A stretch of 64,000 nt of DNA from Candidatus Avelusimicrobium intestinipullorum (lineage in GTDB: Bacteria > Elusimicrobiota > Elusimicrobia > Elusimicrobiales > Elusimicrobiaceae), in assembly GCA_944324635.1 (NCBI GenBank), contig CALUXC010000001.1:434001-498000 (forward strand). Reading direction: 5' to 3'. A model generated the notes under the pieces. That model was not told the origin of the DNA, ran no database searches, and saw nothing but the letters and a program-made list of their open reading frames with translations. The stretch's first letter is position 1. Every line of letters starts with the position of its first letter. Position numbers and translations under genes: made by a program. Below are positions 51,929 through 60,267 of the stretch, one piece after another.

Positions 51929-52630
51929 TTACTCTTTGCGGGGGTCAATTTTCTTGACGGCTTCGTCAAAGCGGCCGTATTTGCTGACGTTCTTTTCAAA
52001 CGCGGCCTTCGGGTCTTCGCCTTTCTTGATGGCATCCATCATTTTGCCCAGGTTGACGAATTTGTAACCGATGATTTCGTTGTTTTTGTCCAAACCGATT
52101 TCCAACACATAGCCTTCGGCCATTTCCAGGTAGCGGGCGCCTTTGGCTTCGGTGCCGTACATGGTGCCGATCTGAGAGCGATGGCCTTTGCCCAAGTCTT
52201 CCATACCGGCGCCAATCGGCAAGCCGTCATCGGAAAACGCGCTCTGCGTGCGGCCGTAAACGATCTGCAGGAAGAGTTCGCGCATAGCGGTGTTGATAGC
52301 GTCGCATACGAGGTCGGAGTTCAAAGCTTCCAAAATGGTTTTGCCGGGCAAAATTTCCGCAGCCATAGCGGCGGAGTGCGTCATGCCGGAGCAGCCCAAG
52401 GTTTCCACCAACGCTTCTTTAATTACGCCGTTTTTGACGTTAAGCGTCAGTTTGCAGGCGCCCTGCTGAGGGGCACACCAGCCTACACCGTGGGTAAGAC
52501 CGCTGATGTCGGTAATTTGTTTGGCTTTGACCCATTTGCCTTCTTCAGGAATCGGGGCCGGATCGTGCTTGGCGCCTTTGCAAACGCAGCACATATTCAT
52601 CACTTCAGGGGTGCATTTTTCGCAGCTCAT
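51929..52630 (-). CDS. NifU-like iron-sulfur scaffold protein with extra Cys-rich N-terminus
   Basis: A 233-residue protein of the IscU/NifU N-terminal scaffold superfamily. The conserved scaffold Cys of the VGWCAPQQGAC and TLGCSGMTHSA segments (about residues 50-60 and 78-88) are present. The N-terminus adds a Cys cluster (CEKC and MCCVCKG within the first 20 residues) that could bind zinc or a cluster. The C-terminal half (about 120-233) is a lineage extension with IGAGMEDLGKGHRSQ. It is first in the two-gene operon with the GGGtGRT protein. Confidence 0.85.
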   Translation of the reverse strand: MSCEKCTPEVMNMCCVCKGAKHDPAPIPEEGKWVKAKQITDISGLTHGVGWCAPQQGACKLTLNVKNGVIKEALVETLGCSGMTHSAAMAAEILPGKTILEALNSDLVCDAINTAMRELFLQIVYGRTQSAFSDDGLPIGAGMEDLGKGHRSQIGTMYGTEAKGARYLEMAEGYVLEIGLDKNNEIIGYKFVNLGKMMDAIKKGEDPKAAFEKNVSKYGRFDEAVKKIDPRKE

Positions 52631-52775
52631 GAGAGTCTCCTATATAAAAGTAAATCTTTCAAATATATTTTACAAAATTTACCCCCCCATACAACATGCC
52701 GCCCCGCATGATTTTTTATTAACTAACATTTTTGCTTTTCTCTTCAAAAAAATACGCGCCGCTTCGGGTAAACTT

Positions 52776-52784
52776 TGCTACAAT
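52776..52784 (+). promoter_or_regulatory. Extended -10 box of serC operon
   Basis: TGCTACAAT; the leader of about 45 bases contains the AAAGGAG ribosome site of serC. Confidence 0.6.
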
Positions 52785-52836
52785 TAATAAAATCATTAAA
52801 CGAAGAGAAAACCTGATGTAAAAAGGAGAAATGAAA

Positions 52837-54006
52837 ATGAGCATTAAATTAGACGTTACCAAAATGCCTACCGCGACATTTACCTGCGGTCCCAGTCAAG
52901 GACATCCTATTATCCGCGAAACGCCGGTCTGTCAAACGCAGTTTGAACGCAGTCACCGCGCGAAAGATATTTCTACCGACGGCTTATACAAAGAAGCCAC
53001 CGAAAATTTACGCAAATTACTCTCTTTGCCGCAAGATTACACCGTTATTTTTTTCCTGGGCGGTGCCACCCCGGCTATGGACGCCATCATCTGGAGTTTG
53101 ACGAAAGCTTCTCTCTCCGGCTTGTCTTTTGGCGCATTTTCCAAATTATGGTCGCAAAAGTTGGCCGGGCGCTTGGAAGCCAATGTGGTGCGCACGATCC
53201 GCGAAGCGGGCGAAAACGAATTCTTCCCGAAAGAAAAGCCCGATTTTAACGCAAGCCTAGTCATCATGACCCCCAACGAAACCTCCACCGGCACGCAAAT
53301 CCCGGACCAATACCTGGAAGAAGCCTGGAAAGCAAAAGGGGAAGACACGCTTATCGCCTGGGACTGCACTTCCTGCGCGGGCGGACGCGATTTGCCAAAA
53401 AACAAATTTGACGTCATGGTATTCTCCATGCAAAAATGCTTTGGCGTGGGCGGCGGGTCCAGCGTGATTATTCTGAGCCCGGCGGCCGTCAAACGCTTGG
53501 AAGAAGTGAAAAAATACCGCACCGTTCCCTACGCGCTGGACTTAAGCGAAGCCGCCAAAAAAGCGCAGGAAAAATGCCAAACGGTCAACACTCCCTCCAC
53601 CACCAACATTTGGATGTTTAACGAAGCCTGCAAATGGATGAACGAAAACGGCGGCTTAAAAGCCATGGACGCCCTGTGCCGCAAACATGCACAGTTCCTG
53701 TTGGACTGGGCCTCCAAAACCGATTATCTGGCCCCGCTTATTAAAGACGAAGCCTTCCGCTCCTACACCACGCTTACGCTGGAAGTGACCGACCCCAACC
53801 TCAAGGACGCCGACATTTCCGCCGCCCTGAAAGCCACCGGCTTGGCCAACCTGGCCGACGGCATTAAAAAATACTCCTCGGTCAAGCAGAACTCGCTTCG
53901 CATTGCGTGCTTCCCGTTTGTGGATATCCACGGAACGGGCGAATATGAAAAACTCGCCGCCGCGGTGGACGAAATTGTCCGCCAGCTGCGCTTGGAGGCC
54001 AAATGA
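52837..54006 (+). CDS. serC: Phosphoserine aminotransferase (class V aminotransferase)
   Basis: PLP enzyme of serine synthesis, converting 3-phosphohydroxypyruvate to phosphoserine. The N-terminus has FTCGPSQGHP (the usual FGPG/P-x-K-type substrate loop). FFLGGATPAMDAIIW binds the cofactor phosphate, and the PLP lysine is in FSMQKCFGVGGG (about residues 189-200). At 389 residues it resembles the divergent archaeal/actinobacterial SerC type rather than the E. coli type. The ATG at 52837 has better ribosome-site spacing than the one two codons earlier. It overlaps the dehydrogenase gene by ATGA. Confidence 0.85.
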   Translation: MSIKLDVTKMPTATFTCGPSQGHPIIRETPVCQTQFERSHRAKDISTDGLYKEATENLRKLLSLPQDYTVIFFLGGATPAMDAIIWSLTKASLSGLSFGAFSKLWSQKLAGRLEANVVRTIREAGENEFFPKEKPDFNASLVIMTPNETSTGTQIPDQYLEEAWKAKGEDTLIAWDCTSCAGGRDLPKNKFDVMVFSMQKCFGVGGGSSVIILSPAAVKRLEEVKKYRTVPYALDLSEAAKKAQEKCQTVNTPSTTNIWMFNEACKWMNENGGLKAMDALCRKHAQFLLDWASKTDYLAPLIKDEAFRSYTTLTLEVTDPNLKDADISAALKATGLANLADGIKKYSSVKQNSLRIACFPFVDIHGTGEYEKLAAAVDEIVRQLRLEAK

Positions 54007-54956
54007 AAATTTTAATTGCAGATAAATTCCCCGCCCATTGGAAAGAAGTCCTCGCCAAACAAGGGCACCAAATCACCGACGACCCGAACCTGGACGAAAC
54101 CACGCTCCCGGCCGCCATGGCGGATAACGAAATTCTCATTGTGCGCAGCACCAAAGTGCCTGCAGCCGTAATTGACGCCGCCAAAAACCTTAAGCTGATT
54201 ATCCGCGCGGGCGCCGGTTACGACACGATTGACATCTCTCACGCCGCGCAAAAAGGCGTTGCCGTGTGCAACTGCCCCGGCACCAACTCTATTGCCGTGG
54301 CGGAGCTTGCCATGGGGCTTATGCTGGCCTTGGACAGAAGACTTTTCCACAACACGCGCGACCTGCGCGCCGGCGTGTGGAATAAATCCGAATACAGCAA
54401 GGCGAAAGGCATTTTTGGCCGCACGCTGGGGATTATTGGGCTTGGAAACATTGGCAAAGAAGTGGCCAAACGCGCCCAGGCTTTTGGCATGAAAGTGCTG
54501 GCCTATGACCCGTACACCAAGCCGGAAGTTTTCCAAGCACTTAACATCATGCCCCAGCAGGACATCTACACGCTGGCCGGCCTGTGCGACGTTATCACCG
54601 TCCACCTGCCCGACACGCCGCAAACTCATGGCTTGTTTAACAAAAAGTTTTTTGACGCCATGAAAGACGGCGCCACCTTTATCAATACGGCCCGCGGCGG
54701 CTTAGTGGTCACGCCGGATTTGGCCCAGGCCATCAAAACCAAAAATATCCGCGCCGCGTTGGACGTGTACGAAAAAGAACCCAAAGCCAACGATAAAACG
54801 TTTGACTATTCCCCCTTTGAAGGAGCGGAAAACTTTTACGGTACGCACCACATCGGCGCCAGCACCGAGCAAGCGCAGGACGCTGTGGCCCAACGCGCGG
54901 TGGATATTATTAACGAATACGCCGCCTCCGGCAAGTTTTTATTTCGGGTGAACTAA
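54003..54956 (+). CDS. serA: D-3-phosphoglycerate dehydrogenase (short form, no ACT domain)
   Basis: NAD-dependent 2-hydroxyacid dehydrogenase that makes 3-phosphohydroxypyruvate, the first step of serine synthesis. Substrate residues are in IRAGAGYDTIDI (about residues 66-77). The Rossmann motif is GIIGLGNIGKEVAKRA (about 143-158). The catalytic Arg/Glu/His set is in NTARGGLV (about 231-238), the Glu near YEKEP and HHIGASTEQAQ (about 283-293). The 317-residue length ends after the catalytic core, so allosteric serine control by an ACT domain is absent. Confidence 0.9.
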   Translation: MKILIADKFPAHWKEVLAKQGHQITDDPNLDETTLPAAMADNEILIVRSTKVPAAVIDAAKNLKLIIRAGAGYDTIDISHAAQKGVAVCNCPGTNSIAVAELAMGLMLALDRRLFHNTRDLRAGVWNKSEYSKAKGIFGRTLGIIGLGNIGKEVAKRAQAFGMKVLAYDPYTKPEVFQALNIMPQQDIYTLAGLCDVITVHLPDTPQTHGLFNKKFFDAMKDGATFINTARGGLVVTPDLAQAIKTKNIRAALDVYEKEPKANDKTFDYSPFEGAENFYGTHHIGASTEQAQDAVAQRAVDIINEYAASGKFLFRVN

Positions 54957-56197
54957 TGGCTACGATTAAACCTTTCCGGGGTTTTCGCCCCAGCGGCCAC
55001 GCCGAAAAAATTGCCTGCCCGCCTTACGACGTGCTCAACTCGGCCGAAGCACGCCAAATGGCGCAAGGCAATCCGTACTCGTTTCTGCATGTGGACAAGC
55101 CCGAAATAGACTTGCCCGAAGAAACCGATTTGTACGCCCCCGAAGTGTACCAAAAAGCCAAAGAAAATTTGGAAAACTTTATTCAAACGGGCGTGCTGAA
55201 ACAGGACGAAAAACCCTGTTTTTACCTCTACGCGCAAACCATGGACGGCCGCACCCAATACGGGCTGGTGGCCGCCGCCTCGTGCGAAGAGTACGACAAA
55301 GGCATCGTGCGCAAGCACGAGCTGACGCGCAAGGATAAAGAAGACGACCGCACCCGCCACGTAGCCGCGCTTTCGGCCACTACCGGGCCCGTCTTTTTGG
55401 CCTATCCCCAGCGGGAAGAAATAAACGCCAAAATAGCCGAAATTGCGGCTGAATTTCCGACGTATGATTTCACCGCGCAAGACGGCATCAAACACACCCT
55501 GTGGGTGATAGACGCGCCGCAGGACATCAAGTTTTTGATGGACGCCTTTGAAAAAATTCCCACGCTCTATATTGCCGACGGGCACCACCGCTCCGCCGCC
55601 GCGGCCAATGTGGCCCGCCAGCGCAGGGAACACAACCCCAAACATACGGGCCAGGAAAATTACAATTTCTTTTTAAGCGTTATTTTCCCGGCACAGCAAC
55701 TGTATGTTATGGATTACAACCGCCTGGTGAAAGACTTAAACGGCCTAAGCGAAGAAGCGTTTTTGGAAAAAATAGCCAACAAGTTTGACGTGGCCGAAAC
55801 CGGCCGCGAAAAACCGCAAAAACGCCACGAATTTGGCATGTATCTAAACGGAAAATGGTACACGCTGACGGCCAAAAAAGGCTCTTTTGACGAGGCTGAC
55901 CCCGTTGCCGCGCTGGACGTGAGTATCCTGCAGGAAAACCTGCTGGGCCCCGTTTTGGGCATTGGCGACCCGCGCACGGATAAACGCATTGATTTCGTGG
56001 GCGGCATACGCGGCATTGGGGAACTGAAAAAACGGGTGGACGGCGGAGCGTGGAAAGTGGCTTTTTCCATGTATCCTACGGCCATGGAAGAACTGATGAA
56101 AGTGGCAGACGCGCATAAAATCATGCCGCCCAAATCCACCTGGTTTGAACCCAAGCTGCGAAGCGGCCTGGTGATTTACAAATACGAAAACAAATAA
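54956..56197 (+). CDS. DUF1015 family protein
   Basis: A 413-residue DUF1015 protein. The N-terminus IKPFRGFRP...ACPPYDVLN (about residues 4-28), PYSFLHVDKPEIDLP and the strongly conserved YIADGHHRSAAA (about 204-215) are family hallmarks. The GHHR motif recalls the ParB/sulfiredoxin-like nucleotide-binding fold. Genes of this family often lie beside serA and serC; here all three overlap, so it likely acts in serine or phosphoserine metabolism, possibly as a kinase or regulator. That function is an inference. A terminator follows. Confidence 0.88.
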   Translation: MATIKPFRGFRPSGHAEKIACPPYDVLNSAEARQMAQGNPYSFLHVDKPEIDLPEETDLYAPEVYQKAKENLENFIQTGVLKQDEKPCFYLYAQTMDGRTQYGLVAAASCEEYDKGIVRKHELTRKDKEDDRTRHVAALSATTGPVFLAYPQREEINAKIAEIAAEFPTYDFTAQDGIKHTLWVIDAPQDIKFLMDAFEKIPTLYIADGHHRSAAAANVARQRREHNPKHTGQENYNFFLSVIFPAQQLYVMDYNRLVKDLNGLSEEAFLEKIANKFDVAETGREKPQKRHEFGMYLNGKWYTLTAKKGSFDEADPVAALDVSILQENLLGPVLGIGDPRTDKRIDFVGGIRGIGELKKRVDGGAWKVAFSMYPTAMEELMKVADAHKIMPPKSTWFEPKLRSGLVIYKYENK

Positions 56198-56200
56198 AAC

Positions 56201-56229
56201 AAAAGCCGGGGTAACTCCCCGGCTTTTTT
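56201..56229 (+). terminator. Intrinsic terminator after DUF1015 gene
   Basis: AAAAGCCGGGG and CCCCGGCTTTT form an 11-bp stem with a T run. Confidence 0.9.
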
Positions 56230-56260
56230 CAAATATTTAATCAGCTCCAACGGCAAGGCG

Positions 56261-57172
56261 TTATTGTTCGTCCCGCACGATGTAGCCAAACTCTTCCAAC
56301 ATTTTGGAATCGTTGCGCCAATTGGGCGACACCACCACATTTAATTCCAGGCGGTATTTGCGGCCCAGGAATTCTTCTATACGCTTTTGCGCACGTTTTC
56401 TAAGTTCGGCAATGGCGCTGCCGCCTTTGCCGATGATAATGGGTTTTTGGCTGTCGCGCTCTACGTGAATGTTGGCCCGAATATAGTTTTTGGATCCCAA
56501 ATCTTCGGTAAATTTTTCAATTTCCACATATGTGCTGTAAGGCACTTCTTTTTGATAGAGCAAAAAAATCTGTTCGCGGATAAATTCCGCCACGTAAAAG
56601 CGTTCCCAGCGGTCCGTCCACTGGCCGGGCGGGAAATAGGCCGGGCTGTGGGGCATGGCCTCAATTACGGCTTGTTTCAGCACATCGGTTCCCAAGCCTT
56701 TGGCCGCCGAAATACGAAACACTTTTTCCACTTTCAAATCCGCACGCACCCGCGCTTCCAGCGCGTCCAACACGGCGGAATCTTTCACCAAATCTATTTT
56801 GTTTAACGCAACAAAAACAGGACAATAAACCGTTTTTAATTTTTCCACCAATTTGGCATTTAGCGCATAGTCGGCCGTGGCGTCCAGCAAAAAGACCACC
56901 AAATCCGCGTCTTCGCGCACGGCGCGGTCCACACAGCCCACCATGGTTTGCTGCAGCTTATACTGAGCCGTCAAAAAACCGGGGGTATCCACAAATACTA
57001 CCTGATATCCCTCGCCTTCGGCGATAGCCAAAATATTTTGGCGCGTGGTTTGCGGCTTATACGTAACAGCGGAGAGAAGTCCGCCCGCCAAATTGTTAAG
57101 CAACGTGGACTTGCCCGCATTGGGCAGTCCGGCCAGTACGGCAAAACCGCTTTTGAAGTTTTTATCGTCCAT
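56261..57172 (-). CDS. era: GTPase Era
   Basis: GTPase with a KH domain that binds 16S rRNA during 30S assembly. G1 is AGLPNAGKST (about residues 13-22), DTPGF is G3 (about 59-63) and NKID is G4 (about 120-123). The C-terminal KH domain has IIIGKGGSAIAELRKRAQ (about 236-253) and ends with LNVVVSPNWRND. The frame extends 42 codons upstream, but the ATG at 57172 starts the GTPase directly, gives the usual 303 residues and lies six bases after a -10 box. Confidence 0.96.
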   Translation of the reverse strand: MDDKNFKSGFAVLAGLPNAGKSTLLNNLAGGLLSAVTYKPQTTRQNILAIAEGEGYQVVFVDTPGFLTAQYKLQQTMVGCVDRAVREDADLVVFLLDATADYALNAKLVEKLKTVYCPVFVALNKIDLVKDSAVLDALEARVRADLKVEKVFRISAAKGLGTDVLKQAVIEAMPHSPAYFPPGQWTDRWERFYVAEFIREQIFLLYQKEVPYSTYVEIEKFTEDLGSKNYIRANIHVERDSQKPIIIGKGGSAIAELRKRAQKRIEEFLGRKYRLELNVVVSPNWRNDSKMLEEFGYIVRDEQ

Positions 57173-57178
57173 AGAAGT

Positions 57179-57207
57179 ATTGTACTTATTTTTGGCTGGT
57201 TCGCCAA
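57179..57207 (-). promoter_or_regulatory. Promoter of era, leaderless arrangement
   Basis: On the minus strand TACAAT (57179-57184) ends six bases before the era ATG, with TTGGCG (57202-57207) at spacing 17. It overlaps the divergent promoter of the dipeptidase gene. Confidence 0.65.
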
Positions 57208-57216
57208 CGCGCAAAC

Positions 57217-57225
57217 TGCTATACT
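57217..57225 (+). promoter_or_regulatory. Extended -10 box of the dipeptidase gene, leaderless arrangement
   Basis: TGCTATACT ends six bases before the ATG at 57232. Confidence 0.65.
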
Positions 57226-57231
57226 GAGGGT

Positions 57232-57864
57232 ATGAGAAGGCTTTTGCTTGGAATAAGCGCAATCCTTTTGCTGGCGGCGGGCCCGGCTCTTTCCGCACGG
57301 GAAGAAGCCCTAAACAAAGCCGGCCTTACGCATGTGGTGCCCAGTGCGGAGCTTCCCGTTTTTATCCGGCTGCGCTATGCCACCCCCCACAACTTTACCG
57401 GTAAAAAAATTTACGACTCGGACCAATGCTACCTGCACCGAGAAGCCTTCCTGGGCCTTCAAAAAGCCGTGCGTTTAGCGGCGCGCCAAAAAGAGCCGTT
57501 CACGTTTTGCCTGTGGGATTGTTACCGCCCGCAGGACGCCCATCAAAAGCTGTGGGACGCCGTCCCAAACCCGAGCTATGTGGCCCCGCCCCGCAAAGGC
57601 TCCCGCCACAGCCGCGGCATGGCGGTGGATTTAACGCCATGCGATTTTGAAGGCAATGAGCTGGCCATGCCTACGGATTTTGACAGTTTTTCCACCCGTG
57701 CCCACATGGATTTTTACGATCTCCCCCCCGATGTGCTGGCACGCAGAGAAACGCTTAAAAAAATCATGACCGCCGCCGGGTTTACCTACACCCGCACCGA
57801 ATGGTGGCATTTTGACAAAACAGGCTGGAAAGACAAACCCCTCTTAAATATCCCCCTCCCCTAA
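57232..57864 (+). CDS. D-alanyl-D-alanine dipeptidase (VanX/DdpX, peptidase M15D)
   Basis: A 210-residue zinc dipeptidase of the VanX/DdpX family that splits D-Ala-D-Ala. A signal peptide (about residues 1-21) directs it to the periplasm, as with DdpX-type cell-wall recycling enzymes. The zinc and catalytic residues are in SRHSRGMAVDLTP (about 123-135, S-x-H-x(3)-G-x-A-x-D pattern) and RTEWWHFD (about 184-191, E-x-x-H). No van regulatory or ligase genes are near, so cell-wall turnover rather than vancomycin resistance is the likely role. Confidence 0.88.
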   Translation: MRRLLLGISAILLLAAGPALSAREEALNKAGLTHVVPSAELPVFIRLRYATPHNFTGKKIYDSDQCYLHREAFLGLQKAVRLAARQKEPFTFCLWDCYRPQDAHQKLWDAVPNPSYVAPPRKGSRHSRGMAVDLTPCDFEGNELAMPTDFDSFSTRAHMDFYDLPPDVLARRETLKKIMTAAGFTYTRTEWWHFDKTGWKDKPLLNIPLP

Positions 57865-57866
57865 AC

Positions 57867-57895
57867 AAAAAAGCGGGCCTTTTCAAAAGGCCCGC
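57867..57895 (-). terminator. Intrinsic terminator of the flavin reductase gene
   Basis: GCGGGCCTTTT and AAAAGGCCCGC with a 1-base centre; a T run follows on the minus strand and the hairpin can serve both strands. Confidence 0.85.
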
Positions 57896-57915
57896 CAAAG
57901 CAAAACCCGGTCGGT

Positions 57916-58422
57916 TTATTCGGTGATATAACTATCCAGAATTTCGCCAAAATAAAACACGTGAAAGTCGTTCGGTTCTTTGTTATACCACAGCTCGTTA
58001 AGGGCTTTATTGAGGTTATCTTTTCCCATCAAGCGGTTATACACCACCGAACATTCAAAGTGCATGCCGGGCAAATCCAACACCGGGGTGGCTATTTTTT
58101 GCCCTTTCAACGTTTTCAGCCCGCAGGCGGACAGCTTGTCCATATGCCGGCCGGACTTTCCGCCGCAGATCGGCACAAAACGGGACACGTCCTCGTACGG
58201 AATGGTAACGGTAAACTCGTGCGATTTTTCCAGCAGTTCATGCGTAAAGCGGTTTTCGCGCACCATCACGCTAAACACCGGCAGGCGCCACATCACCCCG
58301 ACGCTGCCCCAGCCGATAATCATGGTATTTATTTTATTGCCGGATTTGGTGGTCAAAAAAGCGGCTTTGGAAAGAATGTCTAAATTTTTTTCTGCGTTAA
58401 AATTATACGGTACTCTTTGCAT
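57916..58422 (-). CDS. Flavin reductase-like FMN-binding protein
   Basis: A 168-residue FMN-binding split-barrel protein of the flavin reductase-like family. The N-terminal INTMIIGWGSVGVMWRLPV and VFSVMVRENRFTHELL segments (about residues 30-65) match the FMN phosphate and ring contacts, and FECSVVYNRLMG is a late strand. Such proteins reduce flavins or act as small redox proteins in anaerobes. The frame opens 17 codons upstream, but the ATG at 58422 has the ribosome site AGGAAGGGGGA. Confidence 0.85.
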   Translation of the reverse strand: MQRVPYNFNAEKNLDILSKAAFLTTKSGNKINTMIIGWGSVGVMWRLPVFSVMVRENRFTHELLEKSHEFTVTIPYEDVSRFVPICGGKSGRHMDKLSACGLKTLKGQKIATPVLDLPGMHFECSVVYNRLMGKDNLNKALNELWYNKEPNDFHVFYFGEILDSYITE

Positions 58423-58493
58423 AAACAAGTCCCCCTTCCTGTTTATTATAGCTTCCCAAAAAGCCATATTCAAGTGAAAAAATATATAAGAAA

Positions 58494-58526
58494 GCCCGGT
58501 TCCTGCCGTTTAAGCAAAAACCGGGC
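58494..58526 (-). terminator. Terminator of trxB
   Basis: GCCCGGTT and AACCGGGC form an 8-bp stem with a 17-base loop; on the minus strand followed by TTTCTT. Confidence 0.65.
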
Positions 58527-58545
58527 CTGGCAAAAAGCAAAAGGC

Positions 58546-59472
58546 TTAGCGGTGCAAATTGACAAACGCCGCCGCCTCTATGCCGGCCTTCGCGCCGGAA
58601 CCGGCCGCAATAATGGCCTGGCGGTAGTGTTTATCGGCACAATCGCCCGCGGCAAAAATGCCTTCCACCGTAGTGTGGGTGCGTTCATCGGCCAGGACGA
58701 GCCCCCCGTCCGACAGCGCAACCAACGAATCTTTCAAAAATTCCGTCTGCGGCACGGCTCCCACCGCCACGAACAGGCCCGCACAGGCAATATCGGCAAG
58801 TTCGCCGGTTTTCACATTTTTCACCCGCACGCCTTCCACCACGTCCGTTCCCAAAATTTCCACAGGAACGCTGTTTAACACCAGGTGAATGTTGGGCGTG
58901 TTTTTCACTTTTTCCACGGTCACTTGGTCCGCGCGGAACGCGTCGCGGCGGTGAATTAAGTTTACTTCCGGGCAAAACTGGGAAAGGAAAAGTGCATCTT
59001 CAAAAGCGGTATTCCCGCCGCCCACAATGCACACTTTTTTGCCACGCATAAAAAATCCGTCGCACGTAGCACAGGCGGAAAGGCCATGGCCCATAAATTT
59101 TTCTTCCCCGGGCAGACCCAGCCAGCGCGCCTTGGCGCCCGTGGCCACGATCACGCTGGCGGCTTTGTATTGTTTACCGTCGGCACAAGTCAGCACGAAC
59201 GGGGATTTTTCCCCCTCCAGCTTGACGATTTCGTCAGACGTAAACTCCACCCCCAGGCGCTTGCACTGTTTGTGCATATTGTCCATAATTTCAAACCCGC
59301 CAATCGGGTCCACAAAGCCTGCGTAGTTTTCAATATCGCTGGTTTGCAATAACTGCCCGCCGGGCACCGCCCCGCCGGCAATCACCGTTTTCACGCCGGC
59401 GCGCACCGCATAAATGGCCGCACTGCAGCCTGCAGGGCCCGCACCGATAATCAGCAAATCCGTTTCTGTCAT
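58546..59472 (-). CDS. trxB: Thioredoxin reductase
   Basis: FAD/NADPH enzyme that reduces thioredoxin. The FAD motif LLIIGAGPAGCSAAIYAVRAG (about residues 5-25), the redox-active CATCDGFF (about 137-144), the NADPH motif VGGGNTAFEDALFLS (about 153-167) and the C-terminal GIFAAGDCADKHYRQAIIAAGSG (about 271-293) are complete. At 308 residues it is the standard low-molecular-weight form. It overlaps maf by four bases. Confidence 0.96.
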   Translation of the reverse strand: MTETDLLIIGAGPAGCSAAIYAVRAGVKTVIAGGAVPGGQLLQTSDIENYAGFVDPIGGFEIMDNMHKQCKRLGVEFTSDEIVKLEGEKSPFVLTCADGKQYKAASVIVATGAKARWLGLPGEEKFMGHGLSACATCDGFFMRGKKVCIVGGGNTAFEDALFLSQFCPEVNLIHRRDAFRADQVTVEKVKNTPNIHLVLNSVPVEILGTDVVEGVRVKNVKTGELADIACAGLFVAVGAVPQTEFLKDSLVALSDGGLVLADERTHTTVEGIFAAGDCADKHYRQAIIAAGSGAKAGIEAAAFVNLHR

Positions 59473-60026
59473 AATGCCAAGAACTCCTTAAACAATTTTT
59501 GAAAAAACTCCACCGGAAACCCCACCACATTGCTGCGGCTGCCCACAATGCGTTCAATAAACGGGTCTTCCGTGTCCTGCACGGCGTAAGCGCCGGCTTT
59601 ATCCATATGTTTGCCGGCCAAGTGCTCCAGTTCCGCTTCGCTTAGCGTGCGGGCTTTGCATTTGGACACGTCATGCCCAAAAAGCATTTTCTGCTCCTCC
59701 AAGTTCATCACGCATACGCCCGTGTATACCGACTGCCAGGACCCGTTCAGCTTGCGCAAAATGCGCAGCGCATCGGCACGGTCCTTGGGTTTGCCGATAA
59801 TTTCCCCTTTGCAATACACCAGCGTATCCGCGCCAATCACTACCGCACCGGGATATTTGCGCGCCACGTCAAAAGCCTTTTGAATGGCCAATTCTTTCAC
59901 GCGCGCGGCGGGACGTTTTTTATCGCTTTTTTCCGGGCATTGGGACGGAATAATTTCAAACGGCAGCCCCAATTCTTTCAAAAGCGCAATCCGACGAGGC
60001 GACTTGGAAGCAAGCACTAAACGCAT
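59469..60026 (-). CDS. maf: Maf-like nucleoside triphosphate pyrophosphatase
   Basis: House-cleaning pyrophosphatase that hydrolyses non-canonical or excess nucleoside triphosphates. The N-terminal LASKSPRRIALLKELGL (about residues 5-21), VIGADTLV (about 62-69) and KPKDRADALRILRKLNG (about 78-94) are signatures. At 185 residues the length is normal. It is translationally coupled to trxB and preceded by a DUF4321 gene. Confidence 0.94.
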   Translation of the reverse strand: MRLVLASKSPRRIALLKELGLPFEIIPSQCPEKSDKKRPAARVKELAIQKAFDVARKYPGAVVIGADTLVYCKGEIIGKPKDRADALRILRKLNGSWQSVYTGVCVMNLEEQKMLFGHDVSKCKARTLSEAELEHLAGKHMDKAGAYAVQDTEDPFIERIVGSRSNVVGFPVEFFQKLFKEFLAL

Positions 60027-60029
60027 AAG

Positions 60030-60248
60030 CTATTTCCGTACAAATTTGGATATAATCACATACCCCAGCACAAGCCCCACCGCCCCGCAAATGCTCACAT
60101 GCAGCGAAAGCGGATGAATGCCGATTCCGTACACGCGGGTAAGAGCCTGGTCCAGCTGGACGGGCAGGAACGAAGCTACTTTTTCCAGCCCCAAACCGAT
60201 AATCGCGCCAACCAACAGCGTCAGCACGGCAAAAACAATTCCTCTCAT
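60030..60248 (-). CDS. DUF4321-like small membrane protein
   Basis: A 72-residue protein with two membrane helices (about residues 4-24 and 46-68) matching the small DUF4321 family in layout, with LHVSICGAVGLVLGY before a basic end. Genes of this family often lie next to maf. Function unknown. It starts the DUF4321-maf-trxB run, three bases before maf. Confidence 0.75.
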   Translation of the reverse strand: MRGIVFAVLTLLVGAIIGLGLEKVASFLPVQLDQALTRVYGIGIHPLSLHVSICGAVGLVLGYVIISKFVRK

Positions 60249-60267
60249 ACCAAACGACTCCTTCTTC

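Noticed and set aside
57232..57864. Vancomycin-resistance gene vanX
   Set aside because: The protein has a signal peptide and there are no ligase, dehydrogenase or two-component genes nearby, which fits cell-wall dipeptide turnover rather than resistance.
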